Assembly: GCA_033296885.1 (NCBI GenBank)
Contig: MU864048.1
Coordinates: 1 to 52,728 of the forward strand
Reading direction: 5' to 3'
DNA from: Triangularia verruculosa
Taxonomy: Eukaryota; Ascomycota; Sordariomycetes; Sordariales; Podosporaceae
Length of the DNA stretch: 52,728 nt
This document shows, piece by piece, positions 11,118-21,243 of this stretch. The translations under genes and the position numbers were made by a program. Under the pieces are notes generated by a model. It was not told the DNA's origin, did not search any database, and saw only the letters and a program-made list of their open reading frames with translations. Position 1 is the first letter of the stretch. The number at the start of each line of letters is the position of its first letter.

Positions 11118-12722
11118 TCAAACGCCGGTCCCAGGAAACGCCCCTGACTTGCTGAGAACCACTATGCTCCGTTCGCGAGAGATGTATCCCTTCACCAGTC
11201 CCTAGAGAGCAAACGAGCGTCAGTGACTCTGATGACTCACGGTGCTGTTACACCAATCAATGTCGACAGCCGTGGATGCCTTGACGCCCCAGGCAGAAAC
11301 TTGCTAATAAGGCAGGATTTGACTCACCTTGTAGATCATGTTTGCCAAAAGACATTCAACCTCGTCATTGTCAACCTTTTCCTCGCTGCCGAGACTGATA
11401 GCAGCAGCAAACTCTGCTACTGGGACACGAGTCCGGCGGACAGGCTTGTCTCCCTCCTTTGCGACCGGTTCAAAGCCACCGGCGATGAACACCTTGCGAA
11501 GGAGATTGCGTAGTGCGATGTCGCGTCCTCTTTCAAGGGTGAGGTAGATGCGTCGTTTGACGAACTCGTCCTCGGCTTCTTGGAGGGCGAGATCAAATTT
11601 GTGGAGCTCGCCCTTCTTGATGCATTGGCAGAGTGGGAGGAAAAGTTTTTGTAGCCGGGGGTAGGGCTCCAGAAGCTTCTCGGTGGGAAGGGTGTGTGTT
11701 GTGATGAGGTGGCATGGAATGAGATATGTCAAGATCAACCTAACACTAGTGTCAATACAGCGCGAGCAGACAATGTGAAAGAGGACGTACTCCTTGTTTC
11801 TCATGGCGTCCTTGTGGCAGGTATTCCATGCTTCGGTGAGATGTTTCTCGGCCTCGGCATAGTTCTCTTCGAGGAAGCATAATACTCCTTCATGATACTT
11901 GAAAGTGACCTGTTGGGACTTCGGGAAGGTATGGAAATCTGGCATGTCTCCACGTCCTGCGGTCAGAATTCTCAGCACGTTTTTGGACAACCCTGTGGCA
12001 TTCAGCTTGAAGTAAGTCTTGAAGAGAAGATTGATGATGTAATAAAGCCCCCATTTTCGGGACTCCTCCAATGGTGCTCTGCGATCATGTTAGCCCTGGT
12101 TAACGGCAACATTGGGGGCATGGGGACCGAACCTGTCACTCAAGCAAAGCGAAAATACTCTGTTGAGAACGCGCGCACAGTCTTCCAACTTCTGATGCTT
12201 TTGTAGCTCTGGGTCAAAGTCATCTTGAAACGCTGCCGCGGAATTGTCGTTGACACTCGTGTTCTCATCTGCCTTCATCGCAAACAGCCTCAAGTGTTTG
12301 CCTGCCACATAGAGGCAAGGAATGGTCCACGCTTCGAACTCATGACCGTTATACCCCTGAATCAAAGCGTTGATCAGCACTTTCCACTGCTCGTAAGCAT
12401 TGGTCCATGATGATGTCTGCTGCACTTCAGCGAGGATGCCCGTAGCTTGCCAGTAAGCAAAGTAAACTTCAACCCAACCCTTGATTTCCTTTTGGCCGAT
12501 GCCATCTGACCGCGCCGAGCTGCTTGATAGACCGCGTTTAATGGCGGCTTTGACATCGTCGTCCCGGGCGGATTTCCAACCTCCGGCGATGTTTATACTT
12601 TGGAATATGCTAGACAGCTGGCCAGGGGGCAGGTCTGGTGAAATGGTCTTTGCGAGTCGGTAGCCATCTTGTGTTTTCCAAGCCTCTCCAAACTCATGGT
12701 AAAGTGCTGGGCCAAACTCCAT
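11118..12722 (-). CDS. csn12: CSN12-like PCI-domain protein
   Basis: Exons 12722-12133, 12078-11791, 11739-11328 and 11201-11118 encode 457 aa. The family (CSN12/Thp1/PCID2 type) has a helical repeat region followed by a PCI/winged-helix domain. CSN12 is tied to the COP9 signalosome, and its relatives act in mRNA export or splicing complexes. Visible hallmarks are RKWGLYYIINLLFKTYFKL and the PCI part with YLIPCHLITTHTLP, EVECLLANMIYK and the final GYISRERSIVVLSKSGAFPG. Intron 2 (11740-11790) is 51 nt without a stop, so its retention would insert 17 residues; the family sequence RNKELILTYL supports removal. The last intron (11202-11327, 126 nt) is long for this window. The gene is divergent from eL20. 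CSN12 and PCID2 are hard to separate by eye; I prefer CSN12 by length and C-terminus. Confidence 0.88.
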
Positions 12723-13271
12723 GGTGGGAAGAGGAGTGGTGGTTAGGGGCTAATGTTTGAGTTGGGATGTTGACAAGGTGAGCTTGGCTTGGGCTTCGGG
12801 CTGTGTGATGTTGTCGTTGCCCCACCAGGTGATGGAAACGGTATCGAGTGAATGTTGCTTTCTCTGGAACCGTACAGTTATCTGTAAAGGAGCGCGCTAA
12901 GTGCAAGTCGATCGCCAAGAGCCCCGAAGTATCCTATTTGGCCAGAATTCTGAAGATATCGTGTAGAGGTAGCGCAGACAGCTCATTCAATAGTAGTTGC
13001 TGCAATGGCAGGTGAGGATGGAGGCTTGAGTATCAAAGCATTGCATTGCCCTGATTGGCTTCTGAGCTCCTGTCTTGGCTCCCTTGAGTGGTGCCCCACT
13101 ATGTGGCGTTAACTTAAACTGCAACCTTGGCCCCGCCACAATGTGGCTGCTCTGCGGGATGGCCCATGCGCCTCGAGCCCTAAACCAAGCACACCCATTT
13201 TTTTCTTGACCCTCGTTATCGCTAATTCTGGACTCGGACAGCACACGGCAACGACAGCACATACCAGCACA
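12723..13271. promoter_or_regulatory. Bidirectional promoter region, csn12 / eL20
   Basis: The 549 bp between the csn12 start and the eL20 5' UTR intron must hold both promoters and the first part of the eL20 leader. I see no clear TATA box close to the likely eL20 start. The region just before 13272 is a plausible untranslated first exon (ACAGCACA repeats). Confidence 0.5.
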
Positions 13272-13334
13272 GTAAGTTTGGCCTCGGTGGTAAAGAGGAG
13301 ATATCTTTGAATTAATCTAACAATCTTTTCGCAG
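13272..13334 (+). other. Candidate 5' UTR intron of the eL20 gene
   Basis: It begins with GTAAGT, contains TAATCTAACAA as a branch site and ends with TTTTCGCAG directly before the ATG. All three signals are strong. If it is removed, the start codon lies in an exon of just four bases, because the next donor follows ATGG at once. Confidence 0.6.
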
Positions 13335-14365
13335 ATGGGTAAGCAGTTCTTCGATTTCACTAGCATCTTTTGAGTTTGCAGCGATGGCGGCGACCGGGAA
13401 TACTTTCGACGACCACGACAAAATTCACATCCACAATGAACATGAAACACGGTGGGGGAGGACGGGCTCGATACAATCAAACTGGGCGGGGGAAAGGTCG
13501 ACTGGTTGAATGTTGCTTCGAAGGATAATGTTGAGGAGAGATATTGGGATTTGGCGTCGGAGTCTCGCATCCATCAACAATTTTCGCCAGTGACGTTTTC
13601 GACAGGCAACTCGAAGCTCGTGCACCATCTTGCAACCTTTGGGCACCGGAATACTCGAAAACTCCGCCGTCGCTGCAAACCCGAAGTACAAACGACAAAG
13701 ACTCGAGATGCTGACAATATGTGCCAGGTCGTCTTCAGGAATACCAGGTCATTGGGCGCCATCTGCCCACCGAGGCTAACCCCAGCCCCGGCCTCTACCG
13801 CATGCGCATTTTCGCGCCCAATGAGGTTGTTGCCAAGTCCCGTTTCTGGTATTTCCTTCGCGGTCTCCGCAAGGTGAAGAAGGCCACTGGCGAGATCGTC
13901 AGCGTCAACCAGGTACGCAGGCCTAGAAGCGACATTTAGCTGGGATTAAGAGAAACTGACCCCTCGCATAGATCACCGAGAAGCACCCCCTCAAGGTCAA
14001 GAACTTCGGCATCTGGATCCGTTACGATTCGCGGTCTGGTACCCACAACATGTACAAGGAGTACCGTGAGACCTCCAGAACCAAGGCTGTCGAGTCTCTC
14101 TACTCCGACATGGCCGCCCGCCACCGTGCCCGTTTCGGATCCATCCACGTATGAACCATCCATGAAGGCCGGCTTGGAAGTCTGTGCACTGACAGTTTGC
14201 CCTTAGATTCTCCGCGTCGTTGAGATCGAGAAGAACACCGATGTCAAGCGCCCCTACATCAAGCAGCTCATCACCAAGGACCTCACCTTCCCTCTTCCCC
14301 ACCGTGTCGCCAAGACCAACACCAGGAAGGTCTTCAGCGCTACTCGCCCATCGACTATTGCTTAA
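13335..14365 (+). CDS. rpl20: 60S ribosomal protein eL20 (L18a)
   Basis: Exons 13335-13338 (ATGG), 13728-13912, 13972-14148 and 14207-14365 encode 174 aa, the expected length. The protein belongs to the large ribosomal subunit. Family sequences run through it: EYQVIGRHLPTE, YRMRIFAPNEVVAKSRFWYF, RKVKKATGEIVSVNQ, FGIWIRYDSRSGTHNMYKEY, DMAARHRARF and DVKRPYIKQLITKDLTFPLP. The first intron after the start is 389 nt, the longest found in any gene here, as is common for fungal ribosomal protein genes; its branch site is GATGCTGACAA and its acceptor TGCCAG. The other introns are 59 and 58 nt. The junction ATG G|GT CGT rebuilds MGRLQEYQ, the usual start. I searched the 389-nt intron for C/D snoRNA boxes and saw none. 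Ending: FSATRPSTIA. Confidence 0.95.
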
Positions 14366-14923
14366 GGGGTTCATGGTTGTGGCTGGGTTTGGCAGGTTCT
14401 TCAGGTGTTCACTAGGAAAATGGGATATCCACCAATTGCTCCTAGAACGAGCATGAAATGAATAAATGGTCAAGCACGGGTTTGCGTTTCGGGGCACAAT
14501 TTCTTCTTACTGCTCTTTTGGTGTCCACGGTCTCTGGGATTGCTCGTGCAATGTTTTTGAAATTGAACAAAAGTTTGGACGCTTCTCTGGATCCCGTGGG
14601 TGGTGACATTGGCTATCGGTAGGTTTGCGGCGGTCAGGCTAAATTTCTGTCCACCAAAGGGCGTACATTGCCAGGCTCAAGTATTGCCGTGTGTCAGCCT
14701 TGCTCCAAATGAGGAAGCTAGAATGCGATACGATATGCGCCGGGGATGCTTGACTCACACCGATCCTACAATGTTAACTACAGCATATCTCCACTTCAGC
14801 TACCTCCTTCCCTTGATTTTTTTCCTGACGGAGAACATATTCCTACCTTTGACTGTTCTGATAGACTTAATGCACATATCTTAGCCCAGCAAGTCTTTGA
14901 CGAACCAAAACCCATCTTCAACC
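14366..14923. other. Spacer between eL20 and the acetyltransferase gene
   Basis: About 560 bp holding the eL20 3' UTR and the acetyltransferase promoter. The last 100 bp before the ATG are pyrimidine-rich with CAAC-type leader sequence. No gene seen. Confidence 0.5.
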
Positions 14924-15727
14924 ATGGCTGAGACTGCCATCGACGTCGCCGCCATCAACACTAGCATCGACTTGGGCCCCGATGGAGTTACTGACCACGC
15001 ACCAGACAAATCGAAATTCGTCCGCGTCAAAACGACACTCCCCAAGCGGCCCTTCCCACCTAACTCTGCCAGAAAGGCGGTTTACACCGAACGGCTCATC
15101 ATCCGACCTCTCAGTAAGAATGATTTAGCGGCTTTACACGAACTGCGGACGCAGCCGGAGGTGATGGTGTGGACGTACTTGGGCGTGGTGGACAAGGACG
15201 TCGGGGAGACGTGGCGGAAGCTGGAGCAGTTTGTGGAAGGGAACGAGGGGGAGAATTACAACTGTGCGATCTGCGAGAGGGAGACGGGGGAGATGGTGGG
15301 GATTGGGGGGTTTCACAATTCGATGTGGAGTTTTGGTTGGCCGGAGATTGGGTATATGTTTAGGAGGGAGTGCTGGGGGAGGGGGTATGCGAAGGAGTTT
15401 ATGAGGGGGTGGAATGAGATTTGGGGGGGTTTGGAGAGGGAGGGGGTGGAGGTGGAGGTGGATGGGAGGACGGTGGTGAGGGTTGAGGATGGGGATGGGG
15501 ATGGGGATGATGGGGGGGTGGTGAGGGTGAAGGAGGTGGTGATTGCGGTGACGGTGGAGGAGAATAAAGCGAGTCAGAGGGTGCTGGAGAGGAGTGGGTT
15601 TGAGAGGTTTTTGACTTGGAAGGAGGAGGATGGTGGGGGGAGGGGGATGGTGAAGTTGCCTACGTATAGGTATTTGGTTGGGGGGAGGAAAGTGGGAACT
15701 GCTGGTGAGGCTGGCTGCTCTGAATGA
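14924..15727 (+). CDS. GNAT family N-acetyltransferase
   Basis: A single exon of 267 aa. The fold begins at ~residue 54 with TERLIIRPLSKNDLAAL, typical of the RimJ/RimL-like GNAT branch that acetylates N-terminal or small amine substrates. Motif A is visible as GYMFRRECWGRGYAKEF (residues 143-159), with the GRG loop for acetyl-CoA pyrophosphate. Motif B is VEENKASQRVLERSGFE (211-227). An insertion of ~30 residues (about 170-200) between these motifs is low complexity, with a GDGDGDD run from a GGGGAT-like DNA repeat near 15489-15507. Codon use changes inside the gene: C-ending codons in the first ~80 residues, then strongly G-rich codons (GGG, GAG, GTG). The in-frame TTG upstream (14897) is not used; ACCATGG at 14924 is a good start context. 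Substrate unknown. Confidence 0.88.
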   Translation: MAETAIDVAAINTSIDLGPDGVTDHAPDKSKFVRVKTTLPKRPFPPNSARKAVYTERLIIRPLSKNDLAALHELRTQPEVMVWTYLGVVDKDVGETWRKLEQFVEGNEGENYNCAICERETGEMVGIGGFHNSMWSFGWPEIGYMFRRECWGRGYAKEFMRGWNEIWGGLEREGVEVEVDGRTVVRVEDGDGDGDDGGVVRVKEVVIAVTVEENKASQRVLERSGFERFLTWKEEDGGGRGMVKLPTYRYLVGGRKVGTAGEAGCSE

Positions 15728-17449
15728 GTATGTGTTGTTATGAGGTCGCTTTTATGTGTTGAAAGATGGTTGATGGCCGTTTGGAGATTATTAATTGGCG
15801 TTCGATATATTCCACAGACTTATCAACTATATTTTGATACTTTGCCACCATCCCTCCAGGTTTATGTAGTGGCGGTCTTTCTGCTTTTGTCCACGACGTG
15901 GAACGGGGAGGGCGAGAGGCGACATGAAGGGTATGTGGTAGCGAGGAAGAGTAGAGGTGATGTCATGATTGGAAGGAAACGATTTGAATGTTGAGTATAC
16001 ACATTCTACGTGTGATGTATTCATTGGATTCAATGGGGGATGCTGTGGCCCGGTGGTCCTCCGTGTCTCTTGTGTCCGTGTTCCGGCTTGGGTAACCTTC
16101 CGGCTCCGAGAGGGGCGGCGCCGAGACCGGCTACGGGCGGCTGCTGTGGGTGCGGCAGACGATCCCAATTGACATCATCGATATGTGCGCGCCCTGCATC
16201 AAAAGCAGAGATTTGTTACACCAAAATACAGCAGCACGTGCGGTTTCTGGCATGGTTCCTCGGAGCTATTGGATATGACATCAAAGGTGGCAGTAGATAT
16301 ATCTCGGATTTATCGTTGTGATGATAACAGGAAGTTGTGCGGGGTTTATCAGATGGTGGGGCAAACGGGTGGCTGCTTCGTCTTGTCATCTTTCCTGTCT
16401 TTCAACCACCAAGCAGTGTTGGCCTCGTGTTATGGATTCAATTTCGTCCCGACTTGAGTGTTTTGACCTCTTTTGCCCAAGTTGCTAGTTGTCATCCGCC
16501 CGATTGGCATGGGATCATTAGGTCTGATGTTGTAATCGGATGAACGATTTTGAGTGGCAGGCCTCCACCCGCTTCCCAGAATGTCAACACCAACCCCTCC
16601 TTCTTTACCTAAAACTAAGAGCACCGATTACAACGGCTACCACAGTATGCAGCGTGGCCTCCGAGATCATCTGTCCCATCGTGCCCAGCCACGCGGAGGT
16701 GGATCTCAAGGGCAGATCGTACGCGCAGTTGAGATTCATGATACTAAATCTCTATCCTGCGTAGAGAAACTAGGAGAAGCTACAAGCGGGCACTGGAATT
16801 CCTGCAGTGTAAGACGCAAGCACGTGTCAGCTGTTGAAGCGTCAGCAGTGGTGTTTGCCAACCTGGAACCCAACCTGCTGCCAACCCTCACTGCCCCTCC
16901 GCCATGGAAGCCAGCCCCTCGGCAAGGACGTGGTGAACCCCTGTCACTGGTTGCGTCAACCATATTGTTGGCCCGCAGTGTTGGTTTCGCAACTCGGTAC
17001 AGCGCCGCGCACAGCTGCCGCAGATATTCTAGCAACGCATCGCTGAAGAAGACTCGAGTTGACTCAAGTCTGCCTAAGCAGCATCTCGAATGCGACTCTG
17101 AGCGTTTTTTCGCTGCTACACTAAATCATACCCGATTACAACTCAGCAGTCTTGACTCCAGCGGCAACCTCTCTGCCCGCCTACTTTTCTTCTCTATAGG
17201 GTACCTTCTACCTAGATCCAAGAACTTGGTTTAATTATCTCATGTCCGGGTCCCTCTGCTGTGAACCCCTCCTGCACCGTTTGCCCCTCCCGATCGTGTC
17301 ACGACAGCAACTCCAGCGCCGATTATCGCCCACCGCCCTCGAACTCGAACTCAGAGTTGGGGCTGATATGATGTGCGCTGGTGTATTTCATAACGACTAC
17401 ACGCCGACGCCAACATCGCAAGAAGCTGGCCTGAGGGACATCTGAAGCA
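15728..17449. other. 1.7 kb spacer without a supported gene
   Basis: One plus-strand frame of 226 codons (16554-17234) is open, but it has no recognisable domain and mixed composition, and other frames overlap it, so I do not call it. The right end should contain the promoter and leader of the next gene. Confidence 0.45.
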
Positions 17450-19961
17450 ATGCCGAATCCAACAGTTACAGACGCAGAGGAGGGGGACGCCTACTATGGC
17501 TACCTCTTCACCACAGCGAAGCCTATTCCAACGCCGACTCCTATCCTCGATGCCTTTTTGAGGGCACTCGCACTACACATTGTATGTTTCCGGTGTTGCA
17601 AAATTGAAGCTTGGGTTGGCTTTCACTAACCGAGCTCTAGACCAAGGAGATCGGTGACAAGAATGATAGGTATTTGACGCCAAAGAAGCTGGCAGCCTTC
17701 TACAAAGCTGCCGGCTACAACTTTGACTGTGAGTGGAACAGACGTCTCGTAACTAATTACTGCGACAGCTAACAATGGCCATGTCAGTCCTCTTTGTCGA
17801 CATGGACAGCCCCTTCATTTCTGATGTCTTCCAAGGCCTGGGTTGTCAGCACTGGCTCTTGCCAACAGAAGATGACTATGCTCCTCCATCAATTCCAGCC
17901 TTGACAGTGAAGGGCTTTGTGCGGTGGCAGGCAATACAGACACTACTTGAGCCACAAGAACAAGTTCCAGTCTTGCAATACGCTGCGAAACACTGGGCTT
18001 TGAAGCACCCCGATACTGCCTTCCAGTTCCCTTCCGATCTGCCCAAGGAGGCTCTGCCTCAGGACACGGATGTCGACACGGACCGGTGGTACCAAGAGTG
18101 CAAGGCCAAAAATATCCAAGCTGCTGAGGAGGAATCGAAAGAAAAGCCCAAAGAGAAGCCGAGAGAAGAACCCAAGCCAGCATATTCAGAGCGCAAGGTC
18201 CCTTCGTACAATGTCCATCATGTTCCACCAACACCACAACCAGGGACACCTCGAGACTACTTTGGCCCACGACCCGTCAAGGTGACATATGTGAATGTGG
18301 CGCCAGGTCCATCAAGATCACCAGAGCGAGAGCGAGAGCGGGCTAGAGAACAGGCCGCAAGGGAACGAGAACGAGAACACTACCTTCATCGCCAGTCTTC
18401 CTCGGATGAACCATCACGCCGAAGAAGCTTCTCCGACTATCCACACTCGCCGATGGAGGGCCGCCCATCGGTTAGGGTACCACACCTTGGCCCTGACCGC
18501 AGCTCACAACCGCGTCGGCACAGCCAACCCCGGCACTACAGCACCTCGGAATCAGACGAGCCTCCGGTCAGCCCCCGGACACCAAGACGGACCCAACGCC
18601 CCTCTAACGAGCCGCCTATTCCCGGTGTTCGCCGCGTCTACACGGGAAGCTCTGAGGAGTTGCCTCGCATTATCCGCACAAGCATGCCTCCACCCCCTAT
18701 CCCGACATCCCACCCACATCCACATCCCGGTATGAGGACACACTCACCGCGACCATCACCGGGCGACAGCGGGAGGACAACACCGAGAGGCGATGATGAT
18801 AGTAGAAGAAGAAGTGCGCTGTATGACCTCAAAGACAAATTCACTAGCTTTGTGACAGGAGTCCCGCCCGCCAGCGAGCGGCAACGAAGCCTCAGCGGCT
18901 CACGAGGAAGGAACGAAGGCCCGGTTCCAGTGGTGGTCACTGCATCCAGGGGGAGCAGGGATGGAGATCTTCCTAGTTCGAGGCTGAATCGCTCTTGGTC
19001 CCACGACGAAACAGACTCTACCGACTCGGAGGAGGAACGAATCCGGAGAAGCAGAAAGCAGTCAAGTCGAGAACGCGAGAGAGAACGTCAAAGAGCTGCT
19101 GATGCTGCACTTAATCAGGAGCGGGTTCGAGAACGTGAAAGAGATAGAGAACGGGACAGAGAAAGGGATAGAGTACGCGACCGGGAGAGGGACAGAGAAC
19201 GGGAGAAACGCCCACCACGAGAGTCCGACCGCGACAGAGAGGCTAGACGACACAGCGACCGCGAACGAGACAGCGATGAAAGGAGACAGAGCGATCGTGA
19301 CCGGGACAGGGGCAGGGATCGAGGGGCTCCAGCACCTGCCGCGGCAGCCGCCTCCCTCCACCGCAACGGCCCTCGAGTCGTCGAAGTCGAATCCGACGAC
19401 GACATGTCTTCCGTACGAGGTTTCAGCAGTCGCAACAACAGCGGGCCATATCTTTCCCGCCCCGACAACCACCGTCGCACGAGCAGCCACGCTGACATCG
19501 ACCGTCGACGAGACCTCGACCGAGAAGTCCGAGACCGTGACCACCTCCGAGACCGCGATCGTGAACGACTCAGCGATCGCGAACGTGAACGTGAACGCGA
19601 TCGCGTCAGAGATAGGGAGCGAGAGCGAGAACGAGATCGCTACCTCGACGAACGAGACCGAGACCGTTGGCGGAGAGAAGAGCGCCTCGCTTCTCCTCGA
19701 GGTGCGCCCAGGGAACCACCCCGAATGGATCGCTCGCCCCGTCGATCCCGGGATCGTGACAGGGAAAGAGAAAGAGAACGGGATAGGCCCCTCCCCAACG
19801 AAGGACGCGAGCGTATGCCTAGTCCTGCTGGGGCAGGAGTAACTGGTATGAACCACCCTAACCATCACCATCACAGCCAGAATCCCCTGTCCTCCTCCTC
19901 TTGGTTCCTCCCCCTGATGCTTCTTATCAACATGCTCCCCCGCCATACCCTCATCGAGTAA
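17450..19961 (+). CDS. DUF7514-like protein with Arg/Asp/Glu-repeat tail
   Basis: Exons 17450-17581, 17641-17728 and 17788 onward; read to the first stop this gives 797 aa. Both introns are 59 nt; the second uses the acceptor ATGTCAG at 17787, which fits phase and gives NFDFLFVDMDSPF. The folded N-terminal part (~residues 15-190) contains YYGYLFTTAKPIPTPTPILD, LTPKKLAAFYKAAGYNF, PPSIPALTVKGFVRWQ and a peptide like QEQVPVLQYAAKHW. I read this as the fungal DUF7514 domain; its function is unknown. The rest is disordered: proline/serine-rich, then from ~residue 490 long RE/RD/ER dipeptide runs like those of splicing-associated RS/RD proteins, which hints at a nuclear RNA-related role (inference). 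The C-terminus is uncertain: a 35-nt candidate intron at 19846-19880 would change the frame and extend the protein. Confidence 0.75.
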
Positions 19962-20485
19962 ATATCACTAACAAGAAAATTGAAGGAGTCTCAGGCAGGA
20001 AATACCCCGACATCAGCTCCGTAGCATCTTCTGCGGGCCCCTGGCCGCCAACACCGAAAATGGCACCGGCGATGACGGAGCCGGTGGGAGCAGGAGGGGG
20101 GAGAGGCGGACCGGCGGCGGACTAGTTGTCGGCGCCGGCGGAGGCTTTCTTCCCGATTGCGACCGCGTTGGTTAGGTACTATGGTGGTGCCTGTTCGAAA
20201 TGCCGTCAAGGGCTTGCCGGTGGTGAAGAGAAAAGGTCTGGGGAGAAAGAGAAGCAAGATGAGGAGCTGAGACAGGTGGTGGAAAGGTTGGGAGAAATGG
20301 TTGATTGGATTAAAGCTCATAAGGAAAGGCTCAGTGTGGACAGGTGGAAGAAGGAATATTTGGAGAGGGTTAAGAAGAGGGAGAAGGAGAGGGCGAGGAG
20401 GTGGAGGGGGAGGTGGGATCCGGAGGGGGATCTGGAGGGAGCTGTTGGGGCAGATTTCGTGAGGAGGCTTGGGGTGGTTGAGTGA
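19962..20485 (+). other. Possible C-terminal exons of the DUF7514-like gene
   Basis: Another frame, reachable in correct phase by the candidate 35-nt intron at 19846-19880, reads PPPDASYQHAPPPYPHR and continues to a TAG at 20123-20125. After that TAG the same frame stays open to 20485 and is rich in K, E and R (EKQDEELRQVVERLGEMV, ERWK-like coiled-coil composition). A 42-nt stretch at the TAG begins with GTGGGA and ends with CTAG and could be an intron, but it lacks a branch site. The exon structure here cannot be settled by eye. The coding look of 20170-20485 is stronger than expected for a 3' UTR. Confidence 0.4.
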
Positions 20486-20948
20486 GGGGATTGAAGGTTG
20501 GCATAAGGGATGAGGATGATTGAATGAGCATTTTGGGTACATGGATGGGCGGGCATTTGGATATCTGGATGGACTGACAAGACTTGGGCAGATATTGGGA
20601 ATCAACAGGACATTTCAGGATGCGATGGCATACACTTTTCTTCTATATCTTTTATTTTCTTTTCTTTTGTTGATACTGGAATTTCTTCGGCGTATATACA
20701 TGGGCAGTAGTCCTGGGTAGGAGGCACATGTCATCATGATATATATGACAGACCTTATCTCGTTTGTAGCTACAAAGTTGAGAGAAAAGAAGGTTGACAG
20801 TGGGAAGGACGGATTCAAATTCGGCTTCCTTTTAACACTTGCACTCTATCAGCATTCCTTCCTTCATTGTATATATACAGGGCCTTCACTATAGTTCAGC
20901 CACACCGCCGACTACAAACTTCAGAGCCGTGCACGGTCCAGTCAGTGT
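20486..20948. other. Convergent 3' spacer
   Basis: The DUF7514-like gene (plus) and the small secreted protein gene (minus) converge here. AT-rich 3' UTR-like sequence; no gene seen. Confidence 0.5.
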
Positions 20949-21243
20949 TTAAAGACATGTGCACTGCCCACAAACATCCATCGCATCACTGTAGAACTCT
21001 CCGTCCGAGGTACAACCTGAATGGACATTGCTCGCGTGGCAGAAGCCATCTACACGGTTTGGGCAGGTGAATCCTGGGGTGCCAACGGAGACGTCGACCG
21101 TGATAGGGGAGGCGAATGTGGTGGTGGTTGCGGTGAGGGCGATCAAGATGGAGGTAAGTGTGAACTAGTGAGTGTGATTAGTTTTCCTGTTCATCTTGAA
21201 AGTATCCATGATGAAAATCAAGCAAGGAGCTACCTACCTTCAT
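20949..21243 (-). CDS. Small secreted cysteine-rich protein
   Basis: Exon 1 is only ATGAAG (21243-21238). A 73-nt intron (GTAGGT ... CACTCACTAG, 21237-21165) precedes exon 2 (21164-20949), giving 73 aa. Splicing creates MKFTLTSILIALTATTTTFA, a classical signal peptide with a Lys at position 2, a hydrophobic core and a likely cleavage just before or after ASP. The mature part of ~53 residues has six cysteines (FTCPNR, GFCHAS, SGCTSD, VCGQCTC), spaced C-x7-C-x7-C-x13-C-x2-C-x1-C. Six cysteines in a mature peptide of this size suggest three disulfides and export from the cell. Such proteins in ascomycetes include effector-like, antimicrobial or cell-wall-related peptides; I recognise no family, so no function is assigned. 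Without the tiny first exon the frame has no ATG and no complete signal sequence. Confidence 0.75.

Noticed and set aside
13339..13727. Possible intron-encoded snoRNA in eL20
   Set aside because: I looked for a C box (RTGATGA) and a D box with flanking pairing in the 389-nt intron and found no C box.
16554..17234. Plus-strand frame of 226 codons in a spacer
   Set aside because: No domain, no conserved-looking segment, a weak start, and several overlapping frames of similar quality.
19062..19946. Minus-strand frame of 294 codons
   Set aside because: It is the mirror of the plus-strand Arg/Glu/Asp repeats, which create open Ser/Phe/Val-rich frames on the other strand.
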